Shown here: one piece after another, positions 1 to 13,900 of the stretch | Position numbering within the stretch: position 1 is the stretch's first letter | Layout of the letters: every line of letters begins with the position of its first letter | Source of the DNA: Chrysomallon squamiferum | Lineage: Eukaryota; Mollusca; Gastropoda; Neomphalida; Peltospiridae | Assembly (NCBI GenBank): GCA_012295275.1 | Contig: CM022675.1 | Span: forward strand, 13,734,017 to 13,766,516 | Direction: 5' to 3' | Length of the DNA: 32,500 nucleotides | Notes under the pieces: model-generated | The model's database searches: none | What the model was told of the DNA's origin: nothing | The model's input: the letters and a program-made list of their open reading frames with translations, nothing else | Translations under genes and position numbers: made by a program

Positions 1-2139
<2,139 letters not shown>

Positions 2140-2275
2140 GATTCAACAACAATGAATGGGTCATGTGACCTTGATGATTCAAACTGTGAATTTGTCATGT
2201 GACAACTGATTCAACAACAATGAATGGGTCAGGTGACCTCAGTGATTCAGACTGTGAATTTGTCATGTGACCTGA
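2140..2275. repeat. 68-bp tandem duplication
   Basis: Two adjacent copies (2140-2207 and 2208-2275), each starting GATTCAACAACAATGAATGG and ending near TTTGTCATGTGAC, differ at only a few positions. Weaker relatives (GATTCAACAAAGATGAA and similar) continue to about 2560, suggesting an older, decaying array. No coding signal. Confidence 0.85.
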
Positions 2276-2769
2276 ATGATTTGATCAAATAAACCTATAA
2301 TATTTGAAAAAAACAAAAAATAAAAAATAAAATAAACTAAAAAATAAAATAACATGATAATGATTAAAATTGAAATATATGTGAATACTTCTAATTCAGC
2401 GATTCAACAAAGATGAATTTCAGTTCAGATGAAATTTTCCAAATAGCTCAAATGACTTTGATGATTCAAATTAATTATATGTGAACAACTCAAATGACTT
2501 GAATGACTCAGACTGTGTATTTGTGAATGATTTATACTCACAGAGGATATTTTATGTGACTGAGTGAAAATGAATGACAGGTGTATAAAATTCAAATGCA
2601 TTTAATTCACATAACCCTTGTTGATGATTTAATAGGCAAATGGTTCAAATAACAAACATTCATGTGATTTCAATGATTGTAATTAAATGATGATTTGGAA
2701 AACAATTTTAAAACACTTGGTAAGTTTCTGTGTTTTAGTGGGTTTTACTATCATTTCTGATCTGCTGAC

Positions 2770-2841
2770 AACAATAAATAAATTAGCTTAAAATATAAAA
2801 TAAAAAAAATTTAAATTAAAAAAAAAAAGTAAAAAAACAAA

Positions 2842-2874
<33 letters not shown>

Positions 2875-2960
2875 AAAAAAAAAAAAAGAAAATAAAAAAT
2901 AAAATTGAAGATAAATAAAATGGTGGAAATGGTATTAATAAACAAATAATACTATAAAGT
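2770..2960. repeat. A-rich low-complexity tract
   Basis: Long A runs broken by single T or G bases. They could be a relic retroposon tail, but no body can be recognised next to them. Confidence 0.7.
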
Positions 2961-3189
2961 AAATTTTAAAAAATGCAAGCTGAACTACAACAAAACTTTT
3001 GTGATGTATTTAAAACGTAACATATTTTACTATTATTATTATTTAGCTGCAGTAACAGTAGTAGTAGTAATAGTAGCAGCAGTAGTAGCAGTAATAGTAG
3101 TAGTCTTGTCAGATGACTACAGAAACAGGGTGTACATATGTTTTAAGCTGGCTGTAATTAACACCTCTGTTCGCAGTGTTCAGTTCTAC

Positions 3190-3765
3190 ACAGAAAATCC
3201 AACTGAGTTTTCATTCCATACAGGATCCTAGCTATACATTTGATTCTACACAGGATCCTAACTATACATTTGATTCTACACAGGATCCTAACTATACATT
3301 TGATTCTTCAGAGAATATCCAGCTAAATACATTTGATTCTGTACCTATCAGAATGCACGTTTCTATACAGAATATCCAACTGTATATTTGATTCTATGCA
3401 GGATACTGAATTGGAATTGTATACAGGATATCCAACTAATAATTGATTCTACTTTGATTATCCAATTGTATATTTGTTTCTAGAGAAGATATCAAATAGT
3501 ACATTTGATTCTATACACAACATCAAATTGTATATTTTGATGCTATACAGGATACCTAATCATGTTTCATTTTATACAGCCATTCAGTTGCATATTTGAT
3601 TCTATACAGGATAATCAGTTATACAATAGACTGTAAACATATCCAGTTGTGCATGTGACACTATATGGGATATCTGTTTATTTCTTTCTGTACACGATAT
3701 CCCACTACATTTGATTTATACAGGATATCATATTGTATATTGGTATCTCATTATATTTAAGGATA
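3190..3765. repeat. Decaying minisatellite, about 30-bp period
   Basis: Variants of TTTGATTCTACACAGGATCC followed by TAACTATACA recur about every 30 bases. Three near-identical copies lie at about 3215-3305 and progressively diverged ones reach about 3760. A plus-strand frame at 3176-3391 reads D-S-T-Q-D-P-N-Y-T-F repeats through the homogeneous part, but it has no conserved context and breaks as the repeat decays, so I treat it as non-coding. Confidence 0.8.
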
Positions 3766-4340
3766 TCTAATAATAAATGATATTCTGGCCAAAGTATTTA
3801 ATTCAAAAATGGAAAAAAAGAATATATCTCATCTCATTCACAGTGTTCTGTGTGTAAAACACTGTATACAAAATCTTCCAGAACATGGCTTAAACTGTCT
3901 TCCATTTTTTTTGTAAACTACACTGAATGGAAATTTTATTTACAACAAGAACTGATTCTGTGTCTTACAGGCAAAAGTCTGTTCAGTCTGTAGGACTGAG
4001 TTAGTCTACTCATTAAATAAGTTTTACAGATTTTAATAATCCTTTATTATTATTTTTATTATTGTTGTTTCAGTGTTCAGAAAACAATTACTGAAAGAGA
4101 TTTCAGTTGGTGAACATTTTTGCTGCTTATTTTCAAAAATCAGGGAATGAGAACAGAATTTTGAAAATTTTCATTCTGTGCCAATGTTCAAGAATAAGGG
4201 CTTGAAAGGGGATAATATACATACAAACAGACAGACATCTGCATTTAGCATTCAGAGACATCTCTGTCTGTCTGCCTCATTTCAAAATGGATCCCAGTTT
4301 CATGTTACTCAAACACATCCAGTTCATCTTTTCTGTGTTA

Positions 4341-4505
4341 TACAGTGAAACCTGCGTGGACAACCACTCAAGATACCAGACAAAATGATGGTTGTCATAC
4401 AGAGCAAGAAACATTGAGTAGAAAATATCAAGATCAGTATCATGTTAGAAATAGAGGTGGTCACTACAGACAAGTGGCTGACATACAGAGGTGGTTATTA
4501 CCAAA
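4341..4505 (+). mobile_element. Possible Tc1/mariner-type MITE fragment
   Basis: Begins TACAGTGAAACCTGCGTGGA, resembling the terminal repeats of short non-autonomous elements common in invertebrate genomes (TACAGTGAAACC ends). An internal GGTGGTCACTACAGACAAG is followed by a similar ACATACAGAGGTGGTTA. The expected inverted end is not found, so the right side appears truncated into the trinucleotide repeat at about 4515. The family is from memory of such termini and is tentative. Confidence 0.35.
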
Positions 4506-4514
4506 AACTAAAAT

Positions 4515-4582
4515 AATGATGATGATGATGATGATGACGGTGATGATGATGGTGTGGTGGTGGTGGTGGTGGTGGTTATGAT
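4515..4582. repeat. (ATG)n/(TGG)n trinucleotide array
   Basis: ATG units pass into GTG units. The overlapping open frames on both strands (poly-Met/Trp, poly-Thr/Ser) are artefacts of the repeat. Confidence 0.95.
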
Positions 4583-4896
4583 GGTAATGATAAGGATCAA
4601 ACAACTAAAAAAATGAACACAAAACAAATAATAAACACAAATATATATATTAATCAAACAGGATATAATGTATGAAAATGAAAAATACACAAGAAAACGA
4701 AACTAAGAAACTGAAAAACAAAAACAACAGAATAATTATGGCAAACATTATGTGGATTATCACAAGGAATCAATGCAGCATGCTGCTAAACACAGTCTAC
4801 ATAACACAAGTCTAGTCTACTCCACAATGTAACAACACTTTGTAGAAAACAAAATAATCTAAAACAAAGGCTTTATATGCGTGTTATTTGTGTGTA

Positions 4897-4938
4897 CGTG
4901 TGTGTGTGTGTGTGTGTGAGAGTGTGTGTGTGTGTGCA
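4897..4938. repeat. (GT)n microsatellite
   Basis: GT dinucleotides with a short AGAG interruption. Confidence 0.95.
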
Positions 4939-4993
4939 CATGCATATACACATAAAACACACATACAAACAAACACAGGGTATAGCTGTTTAC

Positions 4994-5108
4994 TGACTTA
5001 AGATATCAGCTTTATGCTGTGAAGATGAGAATGCTAAACTGTAATGTGACTATGCCGAGCTGCACTCAACACTCAACTTGAACAGAATAAATCTGATATC
5101 TTAAGACA
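4994..5108 (+). mobile_element. Foldback/MITE-like element, copy 1
   Basis: The left end GACTTAAGATATCAGCTTTA and the right end ATAAATCTGATATCTTAAGA are inverted repeats of about 20 bp around a roughly 70-bp loop. The copy at 5927-6027 has the same arms and a related core (GATGAGAATGCT against GGTGAGAATGCT; GACTATGCCGAGCT against GGCTATGCCAAGCT). Similarity runs on past the right arm into ATCCTGCAAT, so the true ends may lie 20-30 bases outside. It is too short to encode a transposase. Confidence 0.7.
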
Positions 5109-5239
5109 GTAGACAGTTATTCCTTTAATCCTGCAATGAAATTAAATGTTTTATTTACCAACTTGCAAACATGGCAAGTAGTAGATTGATGCAGGTTGAC
5201 TTCACTGTCACCATTTGCTATTTCTTAAAGCCTTCTGTT

Positions 5240-5246
<7 letters not shown>

Positions 5247-5270
<24 letters not shown>

Positions 5271-5347
5271 CTGTGTGTATGTGTGTGCGTATGTGTCTGT
5301 GTGTATGTCTGTGTGTGTGTGATTATTATTATTATTATTATTATTAT
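5247..5347. repeat. (GT)n followed by (ATT)n
   Basis: A GT/GTAT array to about 5321 is followed by ATT trinucleotides. The open frames on both strands here are low-complexity only. Confidence 0.95.
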
Positions 5348-5926
5348 ATAAATATTAACATTTTGGTCACCCTGAATTAAGCAAGCTATTTGACTGTATT
5401 TACTATCACAAAATAATAGTACAAACAAACAGTAAAACTGGTATACCACCAAGAAGTTCAAAACAAGTCTTACAAATTACAAAGATTACAACACTACCCA
5501 GCTACAAACACAACACATATATAAAGAATTTTAAGTATTTTTAAAATGTGTAAATAAATATACATGTGAATTTTAACGTGTCTGTTAAAATCATATAATT
5601 ATGGAATAACAAGAGAAGTTTCTCGTTAACAATAAATAAATTTTCAGATATAAATAAATAATAAAACTGTTCTTATGAGAAAATTTTATGTTAATAACAA
5701 ATATATTTTTTTAATATTTTTAAATGTCTTGAGTAGAAAATAAATAATAAAAAAATAAATATTGCAATAATAATAATTAAAAATAAACTTTAAAAAGTCC
5801 AAAACAAACTATAATTTATAAAAACCCAGATACAATTAGCAAAATATATACTAAACACTAATGCACTGCAAAGTATAATATATATAAGTACATTTCCCAG
5901 AATATACATAGGAAATAACTTGATAC

Positions 5927-6027
5927 TGTCTTAAGACATCAGATTTATCATGTGAAGGTGAGAATGCTGAATGCAGCAAGGCTATGCCAAGCTCAACCAA
6001 ATAGGATAAATCTGATATCTTAAGACA
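5927..6027 (+). mobile_element. Foldback/MITE-like element, copy 2
   Basis: Arms TGTCTTAAGACATCAGATTT and AAATCTGATATCTTAAGACA are inverted copies of each other. The orientation and core match the copy at 4994-5108. Outside the left arm GGAAATAACTTGATAC matches the reverse complement of DNA right of copy 1 (AGTAGACAGTTATTCC), implying a longer terminal repeat of about 38 bp. Confidence 0.72.
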
Positions 6028-8465
6028 CTTATTTTTTTTATCCTGCAATCCTACACAATACAAAACTAAATAAAATAAACTGTTTAATTCTTGACAGTAG
6101 TAGATTCATGTGTAGTGACAAAAACTACACATCACAATAAAATAGGTCTTCAATCAGAACTGTCTGTTTTAAAAAAAAAATGAAAACTGTTTTCAAAATG
6201 ATCTTTTAAGATTTAAACCAGATCTTAACTATTAGTGAAATAATTTTGTAACTTACAAAATAGCTCTAACACAAAAAATTATAGAAATATGTCTACTTAT
6301 CATATTATGCCACAATTCATAGTGATTGCAGGATAAATGTAAATATGTGTATGTGTATAAATATATGTGACCAAACACATAAAACTCAGGAATAGGACAG
6401 GACTGGTGAAGCTGGTAATTCAGCCTCAAAATAAAACAATGATGTTTTTTGGATGGAAAAATCAGTTTTGAGATGTTGGCATATTTAGTTAGTTTAGTTA
6501 CTGTAGATAATTGTTTTGCTATTTTAACATCATAAAACAACTAATAAAAAACAGTAAATACATAACATTAATAAGAACCTGTTGATTTCAGAGACCACTA
6601 ACAACAAGAAAGTGTTTAATTCAGAAGCTTTGTGACTGCAGTATGTCCTGCCTATTATATTTACACTGTTCTGACTATTATGGGATGTATTTCCATGAAC
6701 GAAATATCTTAGATGTCTTACATATAAAGCCAACAGGAAAGTTAGACACTGCAGACAAAATATAAACAAAAGGGTGCTGTCTCTGTAAAACATAATTACA
6801 TGATTTAATTTGCCTCTTCTGATTGGTTTAGAGAGTTAAGATGACCTTTTAACACTAGCAACAGCATATCTGTCTTGTATAAATACCAGCAACTGATACA
6901 TCAAGTTTAAAATAATGGTCAATCATTATATTAACCTTTTTTCAGGTTTTTAAAATGTTTGAATGTGGGAAATCAAGATCACTGTGTTTGCTTTGTATCA
7001 TGTTTATGTCTGAAAATTCATAGACCTTTTCTTTGAAAACACAGTAACTTCACAACCAATTAAGCTAGACATTTATACTTGGTACTGTTGAAAAGTCAAT
7101 AAAATTATCCTTCACATGAAACCTTTAACTCAGAAGTTCCCTCCTTATTCCTGATTTTGATGTGCTGAGTCACATATGAATATTCTTATAGGCATCAAAA
7201 CACAAATGCATATTTGTCATGCAACATCTAAAATTTGAATTTTGCATGCAGTCTCGTTATTCACTAGCCCTAATAAATACTGTTTCAAGAAAAACTATAT
7301 ATCTGTGCACCTAAATATATACATGTGTATGTCTCTGCTTAATTACATACATATATATATACATACATATATACAAACATATATAACTAATATATATGTA
7401 TTAGTTAATAACATTCACATAAAATAAAAAAGATAAAATATAATTTAAAAAATGCTTCAACTTAATTAATACATAAAAGTGTATTTAGCAAAAATAAAGG
7501 AAAACATCTGTGTATCAAAAATAACTGAGACAGAAGGGCAAAGGTCATGACCTGTTTGCACTATGTGGTTGGGTGTACAAATGAATTTACTACAATTTGT
7601 GTATAATAATTTTAAAAAAAAAAAAATGTTAACAATAAAGGGATGAAATAATAAAAATATAATGACGCGAAAAATATCAGATGATTTTAAGAAAATAAAT
7701 AATGACTGAGTTTACAACAATAAACAAAAACAAATAAATAAACAAACAAACAAAAAACAAAAAACAAAACAAAATAACAACAGAAAATGAAAACTACACT
7801 AACGATTAAAAAGATACATATAAAAAACACACACCCAAAAACCACCCTTTAAAACAAATAATGTAATAGGTAAATGATTAAAAATAATAAACGTATAAAA
7901 ATTTCAACAAAAAAAGTAAGAATAAAAATAATTAAAAAAGATAAATAAATGAATCACTTACATTCAACAGAAATAACATTTTAACTTTCTCCTTTCTCTG
8001 TTTTACAAAAGACAAAATAAAAATAAATAAATAAATAAATAAATAAGAACTGTTTTTATGGAATTATGGTTATAAATAATTCTGTGGTTTAGTTTTAAAT
8101 GTTTAAAAAGTTATTATTGCTTGTAAAAATTGAAAAAATAAGTTTATTAACTTAAATAATTTTTCTAAATATCTGATTCTATTTTTATTATTATTATTTT
8201 GTTTTAAATAATAGTAATAATATTTGTAGTAGTAATAATTAATAACAACAACAACAACAATATTAATGATAAATGAATAAATAAAAAATTTCATATATAA
8301 ATTAATTAAGCATTATAAAACTATTGAATAGCAATGTTAAAAAAAATAAAATAAATTAAATTAAAATAAAATAAAATAATTAAACTAAAATGAGATAACA
8401 GCAAACCAAAAAAGGAACAACAAGCAAGTATCTTCCTTATTCAGTCTGATCGTTCAGTAAGTGAA
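6028..8465. other. AT-rich non-coding DNA downstream of the PP2C-like gene
   Basis: This probably includes the 3' UTR of the minus-strand PP2C-like gene near its right edge. Minus-strand AATAAA-type hexamers are too frequent in the TAAA-rich DNA to pick one. Open frames at 6253-6793 lack splice-bounded coding character and family resemblance. Microsatellites include (TAAA)n at about 8022-8046 and ATT/ACA arrays at about 8190-8270. Confidence 0.55.
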
Positions 8466-10188
8466 TTAGACGTTGGACTCAAACGAGACAATTCTGCGGT
8501 AGACGGGGGTGTACACGACGTTGGCGTGTGTTGTTCTGTGCGCTGGAGAGCGACGTTTGCGAGGGATGTACACGTAACGTGGAGGGAAGCTGTCGTAGGG
8601 AACGTCAGCAGGTGACGACTGTAGTGACAGTGAACGTCTCAGGGGACACCTGTACTCTGAACGACTTTCTAAAGAGTACACCGAACCTGCTGTGGGGTCA
8701 GGTGAACGGGTCGTGGCACTATCTCTACAGGGAGGTAACTCAGATGGAGAGCTGTATGGGGAGACAACTCATGCTGTGAATATGATGGGGAATCATTGGA
8801 GGAAGACAACCCTTGACGTGAAAATGATTGGGAATTAACTGAGGGAGATAACTCATGCGGTGAATATGATGGAGAACTATTTGACGGAGACAACCCATGT
8901 GATGGGAAATGACTACTGGAGGGAGACAACTCACATGGACTCTCAAACGGTGACTCTGGAATTGTTGGTGACTGTGGTGTGGCTGGATTTGACGTCATTC
9001 TCTTTATCTGTCGCTTCGCTTCTTTCCTCGGACTGACGGGGAAGGGAATGGGGGAGGTGCGACTCGGGGACGGGGAGGTGGGTGACGGCAGATTCTTCAG
9101 TCTCGAGAAGAAACGACGTGCTCCGGATTTTCTGGCGCTTGGCGACGTTGGTGACTTCGGTCCCCCAGAGCCTGGCAGAGTGAGAGTATTCAGACTGATT
9201 GTGTTGGCATTGGCAGAAGTAGCAGTTCTGTTATCAACTACTACATCGCTGTTCACGTCCTCTTCCTCTACCTCTTTAGGAAGAAACGCTCCCACTTCCA
9301 CAGCAACAATGGATGCGTGGTCGAGTTTTCCAGGTGCCTTCGACATCTTCTCGACTATTTCCGAGTCCCTGCGACGTCTTTCGGTGGAAGTCATCTTTCG
9401 CCGGGCATAAAGAGCCGGGTTTTCCAGAATCTTCCGCTTCGAGTCGGTCAGGGTGAGTATGTGCTGCACCATGGCCCCACACAGCTCTTGGGCGGAGACT
9501 TCCTCCTCCATAACCAGCTCGTACTCATGGACTATCCTCTCCATCTCCTTCATCGAGTAGATGTGCCGTTCCCGTGGCGACATCTCCGGTTTCGAATGCA
9601 TTAAAATGTACGGGTCTGCTTCCGGGTTGTTCTCGATGGACTCTCCAGGAGGTTTCTTAGGCAGCGCTATTTTCGTGACCACAGGGTCGAAGTTGTCCGA
9701 CACGCCGTCAGTCGTCAGGAAAACGATGTCACCAACGTTGCTGAAGGTCAGAGAACAGGTCAGATTGTGCAGCTCTGGGTTTTTACCATCGACAGGTCCG
9801 AGGGCTCCACCCGCATCTCGAATGTCCCGCTCGCTCTTCACGTCGTGGGAGCCTACTGTTACCTCTCTGATGCCGTTGTTGTGGCTGAAGACAAATGCGT
9901 AGCTGTCAGCCGACGTTGACACAGCACACAGCGTACTGGTCTGAGTTGGACACGGGACACACGAGACAAGCACACATCGTCGTCAAACCTCCTTCTTTAG
10001 CCAGAATTGTACGATGAGCTTCATCAAACGATCTTCTCAAAACCTTCATAGCGTCCTGATAATAAGAAAATCATTTCTTTTATAATAACAATCATCATTA
10101 TTATCATTAATATAACAACAACAACAACAATAACAATGATAACAGTAAAAATCATAATAATAATAATAATAATAGTATTAGTATTAGT

Positions 10189-10225
<37 letters not shown>

Positions 10226-10756
10226 GTAATAATAATAATAATGACAATGATAATAATACTGATAATAGTAACAGTAATAATAATAATAATAATTATAGTA
10301 ATAACAATTTAAAAAAAAAATCAAATTCTATTGTGATAGTAATAATCAAACAGACTATTATTATTATTATTACAACATTACTATCAAGAAGTAATACTAC
10401 AAATAATGCTATTACTAGTGTTACTTAATTACTGAAATTCTATCACAGGAAACAACTGATTAAAATAAAAAAAAATAAAAAAAATTCTCTACACACATGT
10501 TATTATAAATTCCAGTATCTCTAAGACAAGGGACATAACTGTGTCTGACCTGCGTGGAAGCAATGGGGCGTTTGTCGTTGAACAGCCTCTTGTTGATGTA
10601 CTTCATGCTGCCGTGCAGCGCACAGCGTGCAGCCAGGCGTGACTTCTCACCCCAGTTCACACCGTCTGCGATGAGGAGTATTGTGTTGTTTTTGCGAGCA
10701 CAAACAGCAAATGCATCGGCAATTGGGTCTCCTACAGAAGTAATTTTTTATTTTAT

Positions 10757-10792
<36 letters not shown>

Positions 10793-10914
10793 TTGTTTCA
10801 TGTGTATATGTTAGTATATATATTTTTTGCATTTACATTTGTATATAGATTTATATATATTTTTCTATATATATTTAGATAGTTGTATGTGTTGATACAT
10901 ATATTTGTATGAAA

Positions 10915-10953
<39 letters not shown>

Positions 10954-13900
10954 TGTGCATATTTATTTCTCTGCATGTATGTTTGTGCATATATTTTGAT
11001 GTGTTTGTATATGTATTTTACTTACTTCATGTATGTGTGTTTATTTTTTCAAAACATAAATGAAACAAAATCTATATCTTATTAACATAATTAAAAAAAG
11101 TTTCTAAAGGGAAAATTTAGTTTTTACAATTCTGATTACCAATAAAAACTAAAAAAATGCAGACAGTAAAATTTTTAAAAACCATGTTGTGATTTTTTAA
11201 ATAAAGACTGGTAACATAATACCGAATAAAATATTCAGTTTACACATAAATGATTCACACCTGACATTTTCCCATTGAGTGGGTGCTGTTCATACAGAGA
11301 TATACATATCCCATAGGCCTGTTGTTCCTTTTTATTCCAGTCCCAACACCCAGCAATCTCTCTCTCATTTCCATCTGCAAAAAAAAATACAACTCCTGTA
11401 TGAATGAATCAAGAATTTTATTTAATGCTACATTCCTCACATTATCATAAAACATGGAAAGAATGAAATTATTCAGTTAATGATACACTTAATTCATTTT
11501 ATTTATTATATCTTATTGTAAAAGCACTGTTTTAATATACTAAAGATTATTTGAATATATATTGTACTATTTTAGTGCATACTATAGTATATGTAATATT
11601 TTAATATACCATGTAATATTTTAATATACCATGTAATATTTTAATATGCAATGCACTATTTTAATATACTAATACTCTGGATATTATTTCTGGGTATTAT
11701 GCTGGGTATTATTTCAATACCCTATATTCTGCTGTGATGTACAGTAAATTATTTTATTACATTTTATTTGTATTTAAATGTCAGAAGATTTCTCTATACT
11801 ATTAACACCTTTAAAACAATTATTTATATTTAATACTCAACTTGACTCAGACAGAATCAATGAATGTTCAGTAATGTCTAAATATAGGTAAATGTTAAGT
11901 AAACACACACACACACACACACACAAACATTTATACATACACACAAAGAAAAATAATCACACACTTAAACATTTACAAATACACACACACACACACACAC
12001 ACACATATACTAACAGACAGATGCACACACTGACACACACACCGAGACACGCATGCACAAACACACACATGCTCACATGCACACTAACACACACAAACAC
12101 ACACACATACTCACACACACACACACACACACAAACATACATACGCACACACACATACGCACACGCACACACACACACACACACTACATCCTGCTACTAC
12201 TAAACTTACTATTTTCATCACCGTGTCAACACACACACACAAACACACACACACTCACACACACACTAACATACAAACACACACACACACAAACACACAT
12301 ACACACACACACACACACACACTACATGCTGCTACTACTAAACTTACTATTTTCATCACCGCTGTCAACACACACACACACAAACACTAACACAAACACT
12401 AGCACACACTACATCCTGCTACTACTATACTTACTATTTTCATCACCGCTGTCAACACATACTAAAACACTAACACACACACTACTACTACTGCTACTAC
12501 TAAACTTACTATTTTCATCACCACTGTCAACACACAAACACAAACACACACACACACACTACATCCTGCTACTACTAAACTTACTATTTTCATCACTGCT
12601 GTCAACACACAAACACAAACACACACACACACACACACACACTACATCCTGCTACTACTAAACTTACATTTTCATCACTGCTGTCAACACACAAACACAC
12701 ACTACATCCTGCTACTACTAAACTTACTATTTTCATCACTGCTGTCAACAAACACACACACACAAACACCACACACACACACACACACTCACACACTACA
12801 TCCTGCTACTACTAAACTTACTATTTTCATCACTGCTGTCAACACACAAACACAACACACACACACACACACACTACATCCTGCTACTACTAAACTTACT
12901 ATTTTCATCACTGCTGTCAACACACAAACACAAACACACACACACATACTACATCCTGCTACTACTAAACTTACTATTTTCATCACTGCTGTCAACACAC
13001 AAACACAAACACACACACACACACTACATCCTGCTACTACTAAACTTACTATTTTCATCACCACTGTCAACGAACGCCAGTCCACTGTCAGGACCTGAGT
13101 AACTCCCGACAATCTCCTCACTAAGCGGCTCCAGCTGCACCAGCGGAACTTCATCAGGCTGGCTGCTGTGAAACGTCTCCGTCCCAAACTTAATTTTTGT
13201 CTTCCTGCACAAATGAATAATACACACTGTGTAATTTAATTTTTTTCCCACAAGGGCAAATTTTTTTTTTTATGAAACTAATCAAACTTAAGCTTCAGCA
13301 CCCATAATCCAGGAAGGGCTGCAGAAATTGCTCGGTCCATATTGATTCAAAAATTTTATCTGAGATAATGTGGTAAGATTATTAAAAAAATAAAATGATG
13401 TTGATAAAACAGGCCCTTTGAAGAAGATAACGGTGATTGACCAGACTTTATTGCTTCTTGCAAATGACCCCATAACAATTCAAGCTTGAGGGCCACACAA
13501 ATGTGTATCTGCCACTGTTCATTTTTTTTTTATTATTATTAATATTTACACAAAAAGCATAGCTACTATATAGCAAAGAATTGTATGTGTGTTTGTGTGT
13601 GTTGTCATTGTCTATTTGTGTGTATTTGTTTATGTGCTTAAAAAAGAAAAAGACAAATTGTAATTAATTGTGTTTTAGAGAAATATAAATAATACTTGTG
13701 TTATTTAGTTTTCCTTTATTTAACATAAAATCTAAAGTATGCAGTGAATTTCATAAATTATTATTATCATTTTCTGTTTTGGCTACAATACAAACATTAA
13801 TATAAATTGTTATAGAAACATTTTTTCTCTATCTTTCTCTCTTTTTTGTTTCTTTTTAATTCCAATGCATGCTAAGTTTATAATAACAATATATTAAAAA

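Noticed and set aside
5225-5461. Thr/His/Ile frame on the minus strand
   Set aside because: It spans GT and ATT microsatellites only.
6253-6793. Two minus-strand frames of 87-95 codons
   Set aside because: The composition is that of AT-rich non-coding DNA, there are no recognisable domains, and no consistent splice partners were found.
8979-9902. Plus-strand open frames opposite the PP2C exon
   Set aside because: Shadows of a GC-richer coding exon on the minus strand. They have no motif and no splice context.
9870-9960. A short intron at the first PP2C frame break (the CTGACAG there resembles an acceptor)
   Set aside because: Conserved residues are continuous on both sides of the break, so no bases are available for an intron. 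A one-base change explains it better.
12053-12661. 202-codon His/Thr-rich frame on the plus strand
   Set aside because: It is antisense read-through of CA repeats and the donor minisatellite.
12186-13049. Regular repeat and spacer array resembling CRISPR
   Set aside because: The units are copies of an exon end, spacers are CA repeats, and the surrounding gene has spliceosomal introns, so the setting is eukaryotic.
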